In this document: positions 33,392-45,575 of the stretch, piece after piece | Numbering within the stretch: position 1 is the stretch's first letter | Layout of the letters: each line of letters begins with the position of its first letter | Assembly: GCA_020746995.1 (NCBI GenBank) | Contig: JAGPXD010000001.1 | Span: forward strand, 5,952,001 to 6,016,000 | Length of the DNA: 64,000 nucleotides | Origin: Plectosphaerella cucumerina | Lineage: Eukaryota > Ascomycota > Sordariomycetes > Glomerellales > Plectosphaerellaceae | Direction of reading: 5' to 3' | Position numbers and translations under genes: made by a program | Notes under the pieces: generated by a model | What the model saw: only the letters and a program-made list of their open reading frames with translations | The model's database searches: none | Told to the model about the DNA's origin: nothing

Positions 33392-35562
33392 GAGCTCTGT
33401 GAATAGCGTTTTGCATATCTAGAGATACCCAACTGTATTGATTATTCCCCGACAACTCGGTCCTGTTGCTGGCCCTGTCAGAGATCACGATGCAGGTTCG
33501 ACGCATATCCTCCCCCGCGGATGCCAAGAGGGCAGAGACGGCAGCCGTGACACGAAACCCGCGGGATACCGGCACCCGAGGCAGCGCGTGAGTCTTGGCT
33601 CCGGAGATGGAGCACCGATGCTGCGCTGGCCGGTCCAGAACCCGAGCAGCCATCCGAACTACGATTTGGGCCAGGCTTGGCAAGCTGTTCGCCAGAAGAT
33701 GTGCGGTGTAAGGCCAGGACGGTGCAACGAGATAAGAGCCGCAGACACCAAAAGAGCCCTGCTTGTAATTTACGGCTTCATCATGCCGAATAGCATCGGT
33801 CCGCAGATGAGAATGGCCTGCCGCAGCTCATCAACAGCGGCTCTGTGTGGGCATGTTTCCTCTCGTAGTCCAGTTGGCCCAGCGGGTGGCCGCCGAAAGT
33901 TGGCATCCGGCACACGCCAAGAAGGGCGCTGGCGTCGAGGCTTGCGCGTCCTTCTGGCCCCCCATCTGCCGCCACGGCCCCATCAGCCTCGCTGGCGCCC
34001 TGGGGGTGCCGGGGTGCTGCCCTCGGGGCCTCCGTGCCACACAGCTTGAACACACTGACAGAGGCTGCGCAGGCGCATTTGACGCGAGCTCGGCTTGGGC
34101 CTGGCCTATTGTGAGTTGTGGGCTGAGCGGTGGGCGGCTGCGCGTCACAACGTCATTGCCGAGCCTTTTCCTTGAGGCTCGTGATGGTGCTGCCCCTCGA
34201 CAGCGCGCGGCGCCACACCTTGGGGAGCGTCATTGTGACAGCCAAGCCATCAAGATGGGGTAGGGGCTCTGAGTTTTCAGATGCACTGTCATGCGGAAAG
34301 GACGTTCCTCGGCAGAATGGATGCTCATGTGTAGTATTGGTCAGGAGACTGGCCTCGCGAAGAATGCGATCTGGATGGATGGCTGTGACCTGGAGAAAAA
34401 GATGTGCTGGTCAGCTGTCATTACGTGGGTGCCGGTGGATAGCGCCAGATCCCCGGCACGGTCTACCGCCCGATGACCCAGGGATCCAGCCGTAGGGCGG
34501 GCACACACCAGTATTTTGCGGTGGGTTCTCAAGTTGGGCATTGGAATTCGCTGTTGATTCGGCGCAGAATCGGGAGATGGGGATTCTGAGGACGGGAGCG
34601 GCGGGCCTCGCGTTTTGGAGGGGTCCAATTGCGGCAACAGGCACTGCGTTCAGCGGACGGAATGTGCCCCGCAGTCCCCTGAAGTTGGTCACAGCAGGAG
34701 CTACCGAGTCGAACCTGCCTGTCTGTCGCCAAAGGGCAAGCGGGCAACTTCAGTGTTACCTGCTTCAGACGGGACCGTTGCATCAGCATTTTGGTTCAAA
34801 CATAGTTCCGGACTTCACCACCTTCTTGCCATCGATATCCATCTCATCACCGTAGCTCGGACCAGCCAGCATAATAGAAAGAACCCTCTCAACAGCAACA
34901 TCCCCCAGGCGAGCTGCTGCCTGTTAGCGTCCTCCAAAACATCGTCACCGAAACGAACCGCCGGATCACATCTCGGAAGTCGTCCGGGGCACATTTTACC
35001 CGCTGACTCGTCTAGGCGAACACCCTCGCAACTCTCCGGCGCTGCTGTGCTGCGGCGCTCAGTCGTCGTAGGTGGCCCACGAGCTGGCCGCCTTGCGCCT
35101 TGCGCCTCATCTGCAGCACCAGGGGGCCTGCCTGCATCATCAGCACTACCCCGCCATCACTCACTCAGTTTTCCCCCCTCGACGGGCGCCGGCGCTTCCA
35201 TCCAGTCTGTTCTGACCGCCCGCCCAGGCATGTAAGAAAACAGTCCGAGCCAAACCCACCGGACCGCACTTAACCCAGGAACCAAGCCCCAGGCACCCCA
35301 GGCCCTGTCGTGGGTGTGTCTAGGACGCTTATAGACAGAGGGACGCCAGTAATCAATCGCGGGCATCCATTACGACACACACGCCCACCCCATCCATCCT
35401 CAGCTTTTCCTCGACCTGCTTTTTTCCTCGCCCTCCTCCTCTTCCGCATCTGCTCCTCCCTCTTTCCTTTGGACGGTCACATAATTCTTTGCTCATAGAT
35501 CCTCGCATCATACCGTACACAGCGCTCGAACTTCCAGACACCCCCAAGGAGACCACCCGCCA
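33392..35562. other. 2.2-kb intergenic region without a supported gene
   Basis: Reading frames such as plus 34615-35235 have no domain and no intron pattern. From about 35370 to 35560 the plus strand is pyrimidine-rich, the likely leader of the next gene. Nothing else was seen. Confidence 0.5.
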
Positions 35563-38500
35563 ATGGCTTCTCCAGAAACTGGCCAGCTGCCCCAGAGCGG
35601 CGCTGCGGTTGCACCCGTGGCTGACGTAGCCGCCCCCGCGGTGGCCACGCCCGAAGAACAGCCCTCTCCAGCTGCTCAACCACCACCGGGGCAGTCCTTG
35701 ACGGGCAAGCAGGAGCACTGTACGTTTTCCCCCTCCTGGTGCTTTTTGTAGCCGAGCTGACTGACGCGTCCTTCTTCCAGACCTCAAGCGCGAGCTCATC
35801 GCAGAACAAGTCAAGTATGAGGTGTCAGAGCTCAACTCCCCCACCGCCCTGAAGCGCTTCGGTGCGCCTTTCAAGTCGGACGTTGGCGAAGTCTCTCCCC
35901 TCGACTCGGAGCTACCCATTCTTCGCTACATCTTCGTTCACCATGTCCGCGACTTTCCTTTCCTCGACAAGGCCCGCGAGAAGGAGTTTTGGCAGGACAA
36001 GCTGCAGCTGGTGAGTCGCTGTCGCGTTCCGACATGCCGCCCCCCAAACCCCGCGCCGCGACCGCTTGCTTACCCCTTCTTCCCCGCAGTTCCTCGAATC
36101 CTTTGCGACCAAGAACATTTCCTCGTCCGAAGACCGGCTGGAGGAAACCAAGCGCCGGAAGCTCGCCACAAAATGCAAGAAGCTCGTCGAGCTGATGATG
36201 GTGTCTGGCGTCAAGACCTCCTCGGGTTTCGAGGAGCGCATTCGGTTCTCCGAGATCGAGGTTGTCGACAGCAATGCCATCGATACTGGCCTCATGAACA
36301 CTTTGCCCGAGGGTAACTACATCAACGGCTGGGATATCAACGTGGCCGGCGTACACATCAGTTCCGTCAAGCACACGATCAGACACCATAAGCACGCCGT
36401 GAGTTCATGATGGACACAGGCCTGAAATATCTTACCCGTGGAGCTAATTCTGCGTTCAGGAATTCCTGCTACGTATTAAGCGCAAGGGAGAGCTGGAGTT
36501 CTTCGTTTCGCGCCGCTACGGTGATTTCAACAGGCTCTACAAGAGGCTGAGGTTGGAGCTTCCGGGCAAGATCCTCCCGACCCTCCCCAAGAAGAACAAG
36601 AGCGATACCACTGCAGGCGCCGGCCTGTTCTCTGGACTTGGTGGCAGAAGTAGCAAGGATGACGATGCATCGTCCTTCTCCTCTGTCTCGACACAGATGA
36701 CGAACCTCGCCATCGGCGGCGACACCAGCTTGCAGAACCTTACCGTGCAGGGTAAGTAACCGTGCGGCCTGATCATGGCTGTGCCCCGACTAACATGGAC
36801 GTACAGACCCGAGAAAGCCGTCCTCGATACGCTCGTTTGGCCGAAACTCGCCCCGCGCCTCGGTGGAAGGCGGCCCGAGGAGTCCCAACCCCTTCAAGAA
36901 GAACGAGCAGGTCACGCTCTGGCGAGAATCCCAGCGCGTGTCACTCCGTGCCTTTATCCGCTCCCTGTTGGCGAACCCGCAGATCTGCCAGACCAAGGCC
37001 ATGGAGGAGTTCCTGACCAAGGACCCCATCACGCCGACCGACGCCGATGTTGAAGACATTCTGCGGAGGAAGGCCGTCGACGAACAGCGCATCGAGGAGC
37101 AGAAGAAGTTTTACGAGATCGCGAGGAAGCGGGCTGCTGAGCTCGACATTTACATGGAAGAGTAAGAGCTGACCATCACTCGCCCCTCCGCCCGGGCTTA
37201 ACTCTCGCCGTGCTAACCAATGCTGTAGGTTCCGACGGGAGATTGTTGAGCGTAACGGCCTCACCATGCTCTTCAAGGAGATCAAGGAGAAGGAGACGAT
37301 CCAAGACCTAAGCATTCAGTACCGCAAGTTTGCTGAATGGCTGAGAATCGAGGTCGCCGCCACCATCTACCACCTGTTCCTGGCCGAAGACAACTCGCCC
37401 GAGATATTTGCCCAGGCCAAGCGCATCCACTCGCTCATCCCCTACACCGTCCTGAAGAACGTCATCAGGATAGCCAACCCGGCCGCCGTTATGTCCGGTG
37501 TCCTCGATATCTTCCTGGCCCAGCCCTTCGGCACCCGCTCGCTCATGCAGCGCATCTTCACACTGACGCTGAACGACGGCATCAAAAGTTTCCAGCGTTC
37601 CATCGACTCCCTCGCGATTAAGATCGAGGATGACACCCTGGTGACGAAGCTGAAGCAGTACACCGAGTCGGAGGAGCATATCAAGGTTGCGATCCGCGAG
37701 GAGGCCTTAGCCGAGGATCTTGACCTTATCGTTGCGATCCTGAGGTCGGATTACCTTGAGCCGGCTCTCACACCCGAGCAGATTGGCCGGCTGTACAACG
37801 CCTACGTTGCCTTCAACAGCGCCGTGGAAAATGTCGACGACGAGTTGAAGCAGGGCGCACAGCTGTTCTCGTACCTCAAGCAGCTGCTCAAGCTGTACAC
37901 GCGTCAGCACGACAAGGCCATGATGCTGCAGCTTATTGAGCAGCCGGTGACCCTGCAGCTCTTCCGCGACCTCTTCACCATCTTCTACGAGCCCCTCGTG
38001 CGCGTGTACAAGTCGGCCAACGTATACGACAGCGTGACGGACTTTGCCGTCTTCATCGACGACATGATCCGGGTGGTAGAGAAGTGCCAAGAGCAGGACG
38101 CCTCGGCCGACCCCAACCAGACGGTGCAGAGCTTCATCGACCTCTGCCAGAGGCACGAGCACAACTTTTACAAGTTTGTGCACGAGGTGCATACTCACGA
38201 CAACGGGCTTTTCGACCAGCTGATGGGATGGATCGAGGGCATCCTGAACTTCCTCCGCACGGGGCCCAAGAACGGTACGCTCAACATCAATGCGCTGTTC
38301 GAGGGCGGCGCCAGTGCCGGCATCATCGACAAGGACAAGGTGGTCGAGGAGATCAACCAACTCATCTCGTGGCAAGAGGCACGGAAGAAGTGGCACCACG
38401 ACAAGACGCGCCAGAAGATGGCGGCCGAGGGCGGCGGCAACAATGAGTTAATCCCAGGTGCGGCGGCCTTTTCGTCGTCGGACTTTGGGCTCGATCAGAT

Positions 38501-38720
38501 GGACCTCGAGGACATGGCGTACGACGACGACACCGAGGACGAAGACGAGATGGAGGAGGAAGACAACCTGGACCCGATCGCGGCCGAGAGGCAGCGGAGG
38601 GCCAAGAGGCGGGACAGGCTGCGACGGAGCGCTGGCGAGCCGGTGAAGCCCGAGATCACCGAGGTGCACAAGCTGACGGACAATTTCCTGGTCATGCTGA
38701 GGGAGGTGCTTGCGGAATAG
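35563..38720 (+). CDS. PX-domain protein with PXB and DUF3818 regions (yeast Ypr097w/Lec1 family), 944 aa
   Basis: Six exons: 35563-35719, 35781-36010, 36090-36398, 36460-36751, 36807-37161 and 37229-38720. After a Pro/Ala-rich N-terminus, the PX-associated (PXB) region covers about residues 55-190 (LKRELIAEQVKYEVSELN, LRYIFVHHVRDFPFLD). A PX domain follows (about 195-375) with VSRRYGDFNRLYKRL and LPGKILPTLP; it is interrupted by a Ser-rich insert. The large DUF3818 region occupies about 430-800 (RREIVERNGLTMLFKEIKEKE, RIANPAAVMSGVLDIFLAQP). An acidic stretch and a basic tail end the protein. PX domains bind phosphoinositides. The yeast homologue is implicated in lipid handling at organelle membranes. 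The architecture and length fit the family, so a cytosolic, membrane-recruited lipid-binding role is inferred. Confidence 0.92.
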
Positions 38721-38853
38721 ATAGACGGACTGGGGTTTCACGGGACAAGAAGCGAGACACGAGATCAGCGTTGTCATTGAGTGATACCATGCTGGGAGAA
38801 ATGGGAGAAGGTTTTTCTTTTCGATTGTGGTGATTCGTGATTGCCTCCTTGTG

Positions 38854-39358
38854 CTATTGGGACTCGGAGTCCCGCTCCTTAATCGCCTGCATGAGCTTGT
38901 ACAACTGAACGACCTGGTCGTCTTGATGCTGTTGTTAGCAAAGTCGACTCGGAACGGATTTGCAGGGAAAGAGGCTGCCCACCACTGAGCTTCTCCAGCA
39001 CGTTTTGCTCGATCCTGTCGCCCATCCATGACTCGCCCTCGATCTTCTGGGCGTACAGCTGCCACTCGGTGAGGAAGCCGATCTGCCATGGTCAGCGACG
39101 TGCCCCCGGTTCCGTCCGACGAGGGAGACTCACCAGGTGCGCGGGGTTTTCGACGTTCCTGTGCGCCCGGAACTCGGCCTTGATGTACTCGTCGCTCAGG
39201 AGCCTTGACTCGGCGGGGAGGAACTTGCGGTGCGCGCGCAGCAGGCGGCGGTATAGCGAGATGGGTGGCAGCAGGGGCATGGACGCGTGAGAGCCTAGCC
39301 GCGTGGAGCCGGCGCCGGCGGCTGCGGATGCGAGGCGCGATGCTGAGGGGCGGAACAT
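38854..39358 (-). CDS. sdhaf3: Succinate dehydrogenase assembly factor 3 (Acn9/SDHAF3), 130 aa
   Basis: Three exons: 39358-39134, 39082-38983 and 38921-38854. A mitochondrial presequence rich in Arg, Ser and Ala (about residues 1-25) precedes the LYR-motif core PPISLYRRLLRAHRKFLP. Then come RAHRNVENPAHL, IGFLTEWQLYAQKIEGESW and DQVVQLYKLMQAI, all typical of Acn9/SDHAF3. This matrix factor protects the iron-sulfur subunit Sdh2 during complex II assembly. The second intron uses donor GTGGGC at 38982 and an AAG acceptor ending at 38922; the CAG 8 nt upstream breaks the frame. The chosen joint restores KLSDDQVVQLY. Convergent with the PX-domain gene, 133 bp apart. Confidence 0.9.
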
Positions 39359-39970
39359 TTCGAGTGCTGTATATGTGATGGAGGCCGAGGGGCGATGTTC
39401 AAAAAGACACGCAGATCGTTCAGGTTGCGCTGGGTGGTAGGGCGGGCAATGATGTGGTCGCTGATCTGAGTCGGAGGCGAGAACCGAGGATGAGATTGAG
39501 GTCCGGCTGGGGTGCCGGTTTTGCGGCGGCATGGGTGTATTAGGTGATCCGGGCGTCGGTCTTGATGGGGACGGTTCACGCCGGGCCTCTCTTGGTATGT
39601 TCGGCTTTTTATGGCAAAGAGGTAGTATGGATATCTTCTCAGCAACTTGAGCACGCCACTCGCGATGACTACATGTCATTTACCCGCGATGGGGAGTCTT
39701 TCATGTTGACCAGTGTCCGGGGTGGCTCATTGCATCCTGTTGTCTGTTAGTGCGCCACTGAGTCAGCCACACTAGGGGGCTTGGCGATGATGGTGATGAT
39801 CCGTCCAGATTTTGGGCGTTCATCACAATCGCTTGCCCGTCCACAGAGACATCCCCAGGTCAAGAGCGAATTCGACACCTTGTTGTTGCTGAAATCTGAA
39901 CAAATAACGCTTTCTACGCTTTAAATACTACGTGACATGCTGCAGCCGAGGCTCTCTCCTCCACGCGCTT
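39359..39970. other. Intergenic, sdhaf3 promoter and dhr2 3' end
   Basis: 612 bp between two tandem minus-strand genes; no supported gene. Confidence 0.5.
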
Positions 39971-42385
39971 CTACGCATCCTCCCCCTGCAGCGCTTCGAC
40001 GATCCAGTTGGCCTGGATAGCCGAAACCTTCTTACAGTACGACTTTGTCGTGTAGACATGCTCAAGGAAGAGGATAGCCTCGACCTTGCGGCCATGCATA
40101 GCACTGCTGGGGTGGATGGCAACAGTGTGCTTGCCAAAGGAGGTGACATAGGACGCGTCCGGGGCGAGCACGGCCGTCTTGCTGGCGAAGCCGCGCAGGA
40201 AGCACTTGAGGATCGTCTGGGCGCGTTCAGGGGTCGGCGGCGAGAAGGGCTGCGGATCGGCCGGGGCGGCCTCGGTGAGGAGGCCCTCGCGGAGGCAGAG
40301 GGCGCGCAGCTGGCGGCGGACGTTCATTGCCGTGCGCATGTTGCGGATGTTGACCTTGCGCTTGCGGCACCAGGCCACGCGGTCGGCGTTCTCGGCCGCG
40401 TAGAGCTGCATCGTCGTCAGGTAGGTGAGTATGTCGCCCTCGCGACGCCGGAGCTCCTTGCGCATCTCCTCGACTTCTTCGAGCTGTTCCTCCGAGTGCA
40501 GCTGGTGGAAGATGTCGTCGCCTGAGGTGAGGGCTGAGATGACGTCGATGACTTCGAGGACGCAGTCGAATTGGGGTCGCGCCGCAGCGAGGAGCACGGC
40601 GCCTAGGGGTGCGGCGATGGGGAAGGCGGCCATCTTGCGGCCGGCTGGTGTGATGCTGCCATCGTCGGCGAGGGCGCCGAGGGTGTGTAGGTGCAGGAGG
40701 GCGCGCTCGATGGCATCGGTGGCCGGCGCATCCATGAGCGGGAAGGCCAGGACGTCGTCAATGCCGCGCGCCTTCATGGTCAGCACGGCGCCGAGGACGT
40801 CGATGCGCAACATCTCAGGCAGGTCGGTCTCGTGCAGTTCGCCGAACGCGGCCTCAGTGTACAGGCGGAAGCACTTGCCGGGGCCCTCACGACCGGCGCG
40901 ACCAGTTCGCTGAATAGCCGACGATTTTGAGATTGGCTTGGCCAGGAGAGACTCCATGCCGAGACGGGAGCGGAACTGCTTGACCTTTGCCTTGCCGCAG
41001 TCGAGGACGTAGCGCACGCCGGGGACCGTGACGGACGTCTCGGCAATGTTGGTGGCCAGGACAATTTTGCGTGTGAAGCCGCCCTTGATGGGCTTGAAGG
41101 CCTCGTGCTGCGCCTCGATGGAGAGCTGGCCGAAGAGCGGGAAGACCTTGATCTTGGGCACGCTAGCCGGGAGCGTGGCGGCGTGCTCCTCGATGAGGCC
41201 CTGGGCCGCCTCGATCTCCTCTTGGCCTGTGAGGAAGGCGAGAACGTCGCCTGGCAGCGGCTCCTCGTTGTGGAGTTTGATGATGGCCTTTAGCAGACCA
41301 TCCTGGAGGTCGGGTATGGCCTTGGGAAGGTGGATCGTCTGCACGGGGAACTGCCGTCCGGGGATGCTCAGCTCGGCGACGGAGACGGCTCTCGTCTCGC
41401 CCTCGGTATTGCGCGGCTCCGAGAAGAAGCGACCGATCGTCTCGACGTCAGCCGTGGCACTCATGACGACGACCTTGAGAGGGACACCACCACGCCCAGC
41501 GAGGTCGCCCTCGAGGATCTGTTTCAGGAAGCCCGATAGGAGGTCGACGTCGACACTCCGCTCGTGGATCTCGTCGACGACAATGGCACTGTACTGTCGC
41601 AGATGCGGATCATGCAACAGCTCCTGGAGCAGCATACCCTCAGTGACGAACTTGATCTTGGTCCCCTTGGGAACGCAGTGATCAAACCGAACCGAGTAAC
41701 CGACCAGGCCCTCCCTCTTCGGCCCCTCACCCTCGCCCTTGCCCCCCGAAGGCTTAAGGGGCGTACCAGCCTCCCGTGAGACGCGATGCGCCAGCGTCGT
41801 AGCGGCGACTCGCCTGGGCTGTGTGATGGCGACGACACCGCCGACGCCGGCCTCGCTCCCGTCGGCGAGCTTGACAGTCTTGCGGCGGCACCACGACTCG
41901 GAGATGATGAACTGCGGGACCTGGGTGGACTTTCCGGAACCCGTCTCGGCGGCGAGGACGACTACGTCGTTTTTCCGGACGAGGTTCTGAATTTCCTTGC
42001 GGTGAGGCCAGATGGGAAGCTGCTGGCGCGTCTTGAGCAGGACGGGGTCTTCCCGCCAGCGGGGGCCGTTGGTCCATGATGACGGTGTGGAAGAGGCATC
42101 CTTGGCCGACGAGTCCTTGTGCGGTCTTGTGGAAGCTGTTCCGTCTCTCTGGCGTTTCGTCGAAGACTTGTTCGGGTTATCCGACGCCCACTTATGCGTT
42201 GTCGTCTGGACCTCCGCAGTCGTAGATGTCGTTGGTTCTTCTGCCGGTTTTGGCACTGCGGCCTTCTTTGGAGGAGGGTTGAAGTAGCCCTCGAGCGAGA
42301 GGACCTTGTTCCCGACCTTGACGACGTTTGGGTTGTTGAGCTTGCGCTTCTTGCTCTTGGGCTCTCCGCCCTTTGGGTCCGACAT
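39971..42385 (-). CDS. dhr2: DEAH-box RNA helicase, Dhr2-like (18S rRNA processing), 804 aa
   Basis: Intronless; the start ATG at 42385 gives MSDPKGGEPKSKKRKLNNP, a nucleolar-type basic N-terminus. All DEAH/RHA helicase motifs are visible: motif I GSGKST (149-154), Ia TQPRRVAA, motif II DEIH (271-274), motif III SAT (309-311), motif V ATNIAETSVTVPG and motif VI QRTGRAGR (492-499). These are followed by the winged-helix/ratchet (HA2) and OB-fold regions. Length, N-terminus and order fit fungal Dhr2, a nucleolar helicase needed for early 18S rRNA processing. Motif II is DEIH rather than DEAH. A DHX33/DHX35-type name is the alternative. It lies 477 bp upstream of the sec9 stop on the same strand. 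Confidence 0.9.
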   Translation of the reverse strand: MSDPKGGEPKSKKRKLNNPNVVKVGNKVLSLEGYFNPPPKKAAVPKPAEEPTTSTTAEVQTTTHKWASDNPNKSSTKRQRDGTASTRPHKDSSAKDASSTPSSWTNGPRWREDPVLLKTRQQLPIWPHRKEIQNLVRKNDVVVLAAETGSGKSTQVPQFIISESWCRRKTVKLADGSEAGVGGVVAITQPRRVAATTLAHRVSREAGTPLKPSGGKGEGEGPKREGLVGYSVRFDHCVPKGTKIKFVTEGMLLQELLHDPHLRQYSAIVVDEIHERSVDVDLLSGFLKQILEGDLAGRGGVPLKVVVMSATADVETIGRFFSEPRNTEGETRAVSVAELSIPGRQFPVQTIHLPKAIPDLQDGLLKAIIKLHNEEPLPGDVLAFLTGQEEIEAAQGLIEEHAATLPASVPKIKVFPLFGQLSIEAQHEAFKPIKGGFTRKIVLATNIAETSVTVPGVRYVLDCGKAKVKQFRSRLGMESLLAKPISKSSAIQRTGRAGREGPGKCFRLYTEAAFGELHETDLPEMLRIDVLGAVLTMKARGIDDVLAFPLMDAPATDAIERALLHLHTLGALADDGSITPAGRKMAAFPIAAPLGAVLLAAARPQFDCVLEVIDVISALTSGDDIFHQLHSEEQLEEVEEMRKELRRREGDILTYLTTMQLYAAENADRVAWCRKRKVNIRNMRTAMNVRRQLRALCLREGLLTEAAPADPQPFSPPTPERAQTILKCFLRGFASKTAVLAPDASYVTSFGKHTVAIHPSSAMHGRKVEAILFLEHVYTTKSYCKKVSAIQANWIVEALQGEDA

Positions 42386-42862
42386 GGCGACGTGCGTGGT
42401 GGGTTGTTGAACTTTGGGTGAGTGAGTGTGAAGCGGCTCAACTTCAAGTCGAAAATTTGATAGGAAAATGATGGTTATCTCGCACAGGGTGAATCCACAC
42501 AGGTGTTTCCGGGGAACGGTCATATACACACAGGGCGCAACCGTTCCACTAAAAATAGCACACTGCACCACCCACCCACCACATTTGTGCATCGGCAGTG
42601 CTTCTTCGAGCTGTCAACCTCCATGTCTCATGTCCCTTGTCGTTGCTGACATGTCTACAAGTTGACAAGGTCAGTTCGTCTTGGCGTCAAGTTGACTGAA
42701 TGATGACCCCGCCGATCGATACATGGCACTCGAAACATCAAAAGTCCGGGTTCAACATTGAAAACTAACCGCCTGTTTAGTCCTGGAAGAATAGGAAAAA
42801 GTGACACAATGCCCCAGCCAGTAATGCAATCGTTGTCCAAGAAGACGTCCCTCGCCTTCTCT
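42386..42862. other. Intergenic, dhr2 promoter
   Basis: 477 bp between sec9 (3' end) and the dhr2 start, both on the minus strand. No gene is supported. Confidence 0.5.
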
Positions 42863-44307
42863 CTAGTTGATACGGTCCAGCCGGGCGCGGTTGAGACGCA
42901 CGCCGTCGTCCACCCTGTCGGTCTGCAACTTGTTAGCAGTGTCACTTTACAGCAAAAACAGGGCATCCCCGGACTCACCTTCTCGTTGATGCGGTCGGCG
43001 GTGACAATCTGCCTCTGGACGGTCTGACCCTGGGCCTTGGCGACCCTGTTGAGAAGGCTGACGGCGTTGCCGAGCTCGCCCATCTGCCGGTTGATGGTCG
43101 TCTCGTCCTCCATGGCCTGTGCGTTTTCCTCGTCATCGTCGTCGGTGAAGACGTACTTGTTCGACTCGGCGGCCGACGGCCTGTATTCGCGCTGCTGCTG
43201 CGGGCCGTCGCCCATGCGCATGTTCTTGAACGTGTCGTCGAGGCCCGAGCTGGAGTCCCAGGCGTTCTTGCGGGTGGCGTTTCGCTGCTCGCGCTCCTGC
43301 CGGTGATTCTCCATGATGGCCTCCTCGCGCTCGCGCTGCTTCTTCTCCGACGTGAAGGGGTTGTTGACGTGGACGGCGAACATGCTGCGGTTGAGGTGTT
43401 TGAGCTTCTTGGCCCGGTCGGCGCCAATCTTATTGTAGTTCTCGGCCTCGTCGAGCCTCCTCTCCGTGTTGAGCAGACGTTCCTCGTCGCGGGCGAGGAT
43501 GTTCATGGTGTTGATGCCCGTGTCCGCGGCCTGGTTCGCGAGCGCAATGGACCGGCTGAGCGAGTTGATCGACTCTTGCCTCGTGTCGGTGATCTGCTTC
43601 TTGATGTTCTTGACCTCCTGCTGCTCGATCTCCTCCTCCGTCAGCTGCCGCTCCGCACCGTATCCGCCATACGCGTCGCTACCGCCGCTCGGGGCACCAT
43701 ATCCGCCGCTGCCGCCGGACGGAGGGCCCTCCAGCTGGCGGTTCTGCTGGGAGCGCTGTTGGGCGCCAGCGAAGAGCTGGTCACGCTGCGCATCCGTATC
43801 CGAGCTGTTGGTCCGACCGAGACCGCCATATCCTCCAGGTCCACGAGGAGCGGCTGGTGCGGCGCCGTACCTGTTGCCGCCGCCGCTATCGTACCGGTTG
43901 TCGCCGTAGCCGCCAGCGGCACCATATCGGTCAGCACCGTAACCAGAGCTGGCCGGCTGTGCGTCTTGGGGAGTCGGAGAGCCGTAAGGCGGGGGCGGCT
44001 GGGAGTAGGTCGAGGAGTTCGAAGGACCACGGCGCGGGCCGGGGCCGCTGGGGAGACCGCCAGATCCAGGGCCACGGGCTGGGGCGTTTTGGAAGCCGGG
44101 GCGCTGCGGCTGCTGGTAGGCGCCGCCAGGGCCGGCAGCTGACTTTGAGCTCGCGGCATAGGGGTCGTTCGCGGGAGGGGCCTGCGCATAGGGGTTGTCG
44201 TTGGCAGGAGATGCGGAGGGCTTCTTGCGGCCGAAGAGGGCAGAACGAGAAGCATCGTCGTCGCCGGCGTCGTCACCCCCCTTCTTTCCAAAGCCGAACT
44301 TCTTCAT
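42863..44307 (-). CDS. sec9: t-SNARE Sec9 (SNAP-25 family), 462 aa
   Basis: Two exons, 44307-42979 and 42922-42863; the last exon completes the C-terminal SNARE helix (TDRVDDGVRLNRARLDRIN). The N-terminal 210 residues are Gly/Pro/Tyr-rich and disordered, starting MKKFGFGKKGG as in fungal Sec9. The first SNARE helix (Qb) covers about 225-290 and the second (Qc) about 400-460, joined by a linker with NRSMFAVHVNNPF, a strong Sec9 marker. There is no membrane anchor, as expected. Sec9 pairs with syntaxin Sso1 and synaptobrevin Snc for exocytosis at the plasma membrane. In the first helix the zero-layer position seems to be Asp (ILARDEERL) instead of Gln; the second keeps Gln (QTVQRQ). Confidence 0.92.
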
Positions 44308-45575
44308 AGTGGGCGAGGTGGTGTTGGTGGGGTAAAATTAGGGGGGTGGTCAGTCTGTATCGGCGTTCTCGAAGGGGAATGTTTCTGGAGGTGTCAGGCC
44401 GAAAGATTGATGCAAAGGTTGTGTTTTCGAGGAGGGCGAAACGATCTGGAAGAGTGCAGGTCGTCGGGGGTTTCAATGTCGACGGGAGAGAGGTGGCAAA
44501 GCAGGAACCCTCCGTGCAGGTGGCCGACTGTATTGGGTGTGTTTCGGAGAGAAGAGTGGCTCTGGCGGGATGCGCAGCGCAGGGTCTCGACAGTGGCCCC
44601 AGGCGACGTCTGAGCCTTCGAATTCGTCAGGCGCGGAGCCGCTAAAACTAAGCCCAACCGCGGATGGGCGGGGGCTGAGGGCGGGGCTGATAGAGAGTCA
44701 CTGCCCAGCGCCGGGGGGAGGCAAAGGTATTCAGAGGTACCTTGTGTCCAATTGGAGGTCGGGGGTGACTGCGCGATTCGTTCGTGGCGGCCATCCTGAC
44801 AAAGGACCTCGGATCGGGTGCCTGCCGCCAGACCGTCCTGTGTTGAAGAATGGATGATGATGCTCCTTTGGGAAGTGGAATGATCTCCTGATTCACAACC
44901 ATCAATGGACAGTCCATGTCAAGGTTGTTGGCATTGCTTGTACGAGCTCCAGACAGAAACGATGGACCGTCGCCAGATGACAAGAGTACATCACCTGCAC
45001 AAGCTGCCCGGAGTGGGTCGGAAGCCCATCAAGGCCCGATGCGTGGTCCAACCACGCCTGATAAGAATGTACATCCAGGGACACACACTCCTTGGTGCCA
45101 ATCAGCGTACCCCTAAGCAACGTGACCGCCTCTGAGCCACATCTTTCGGTCTGCGTCACATCTCGAACCCGTCAACGACTTCAACCAGCCAGCCTGGCCA
45201 TCTTATAAGAAGCCGCCCATTTGCCTGAAGAGCCTAAGTCCTGACTAGGCCTTTCACCACTCAATCACACAAACACCATACTCGAGCCGTTAAACATGTC
45301 ATCCATCGCCTAGACCGCTCCGAGGCTACCTGACCCGTCGCCACGAACCGCCAACCGACTCTCTACGATTCACCAAACCCTTCATCAGCGTATCACCACA
45401 CACTCAAGATGATAACTCAAATAGCAACGACATTCAATTGCTTCTTTTATCCCATAACCGTGAAAGCAACCACCACATTATATCTCCAACTCGACGCCAC
45501 CGCGATACACCTTGCTGCTTAGACGCCTCGACACTTCCAGGTGTTGCACCCCACACTCTGAACGACTCAGGCACA
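44308..45575. other. Divergent promoter between sec9 and the GTPase gene
   Basis: 1.27 kb with no supported gene. A TATA-like CTTATAAG lies near 45202-45209, about 370 bp before the GTPase ATG. The last 300 bp are C-rich. Confidence 0.5.
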
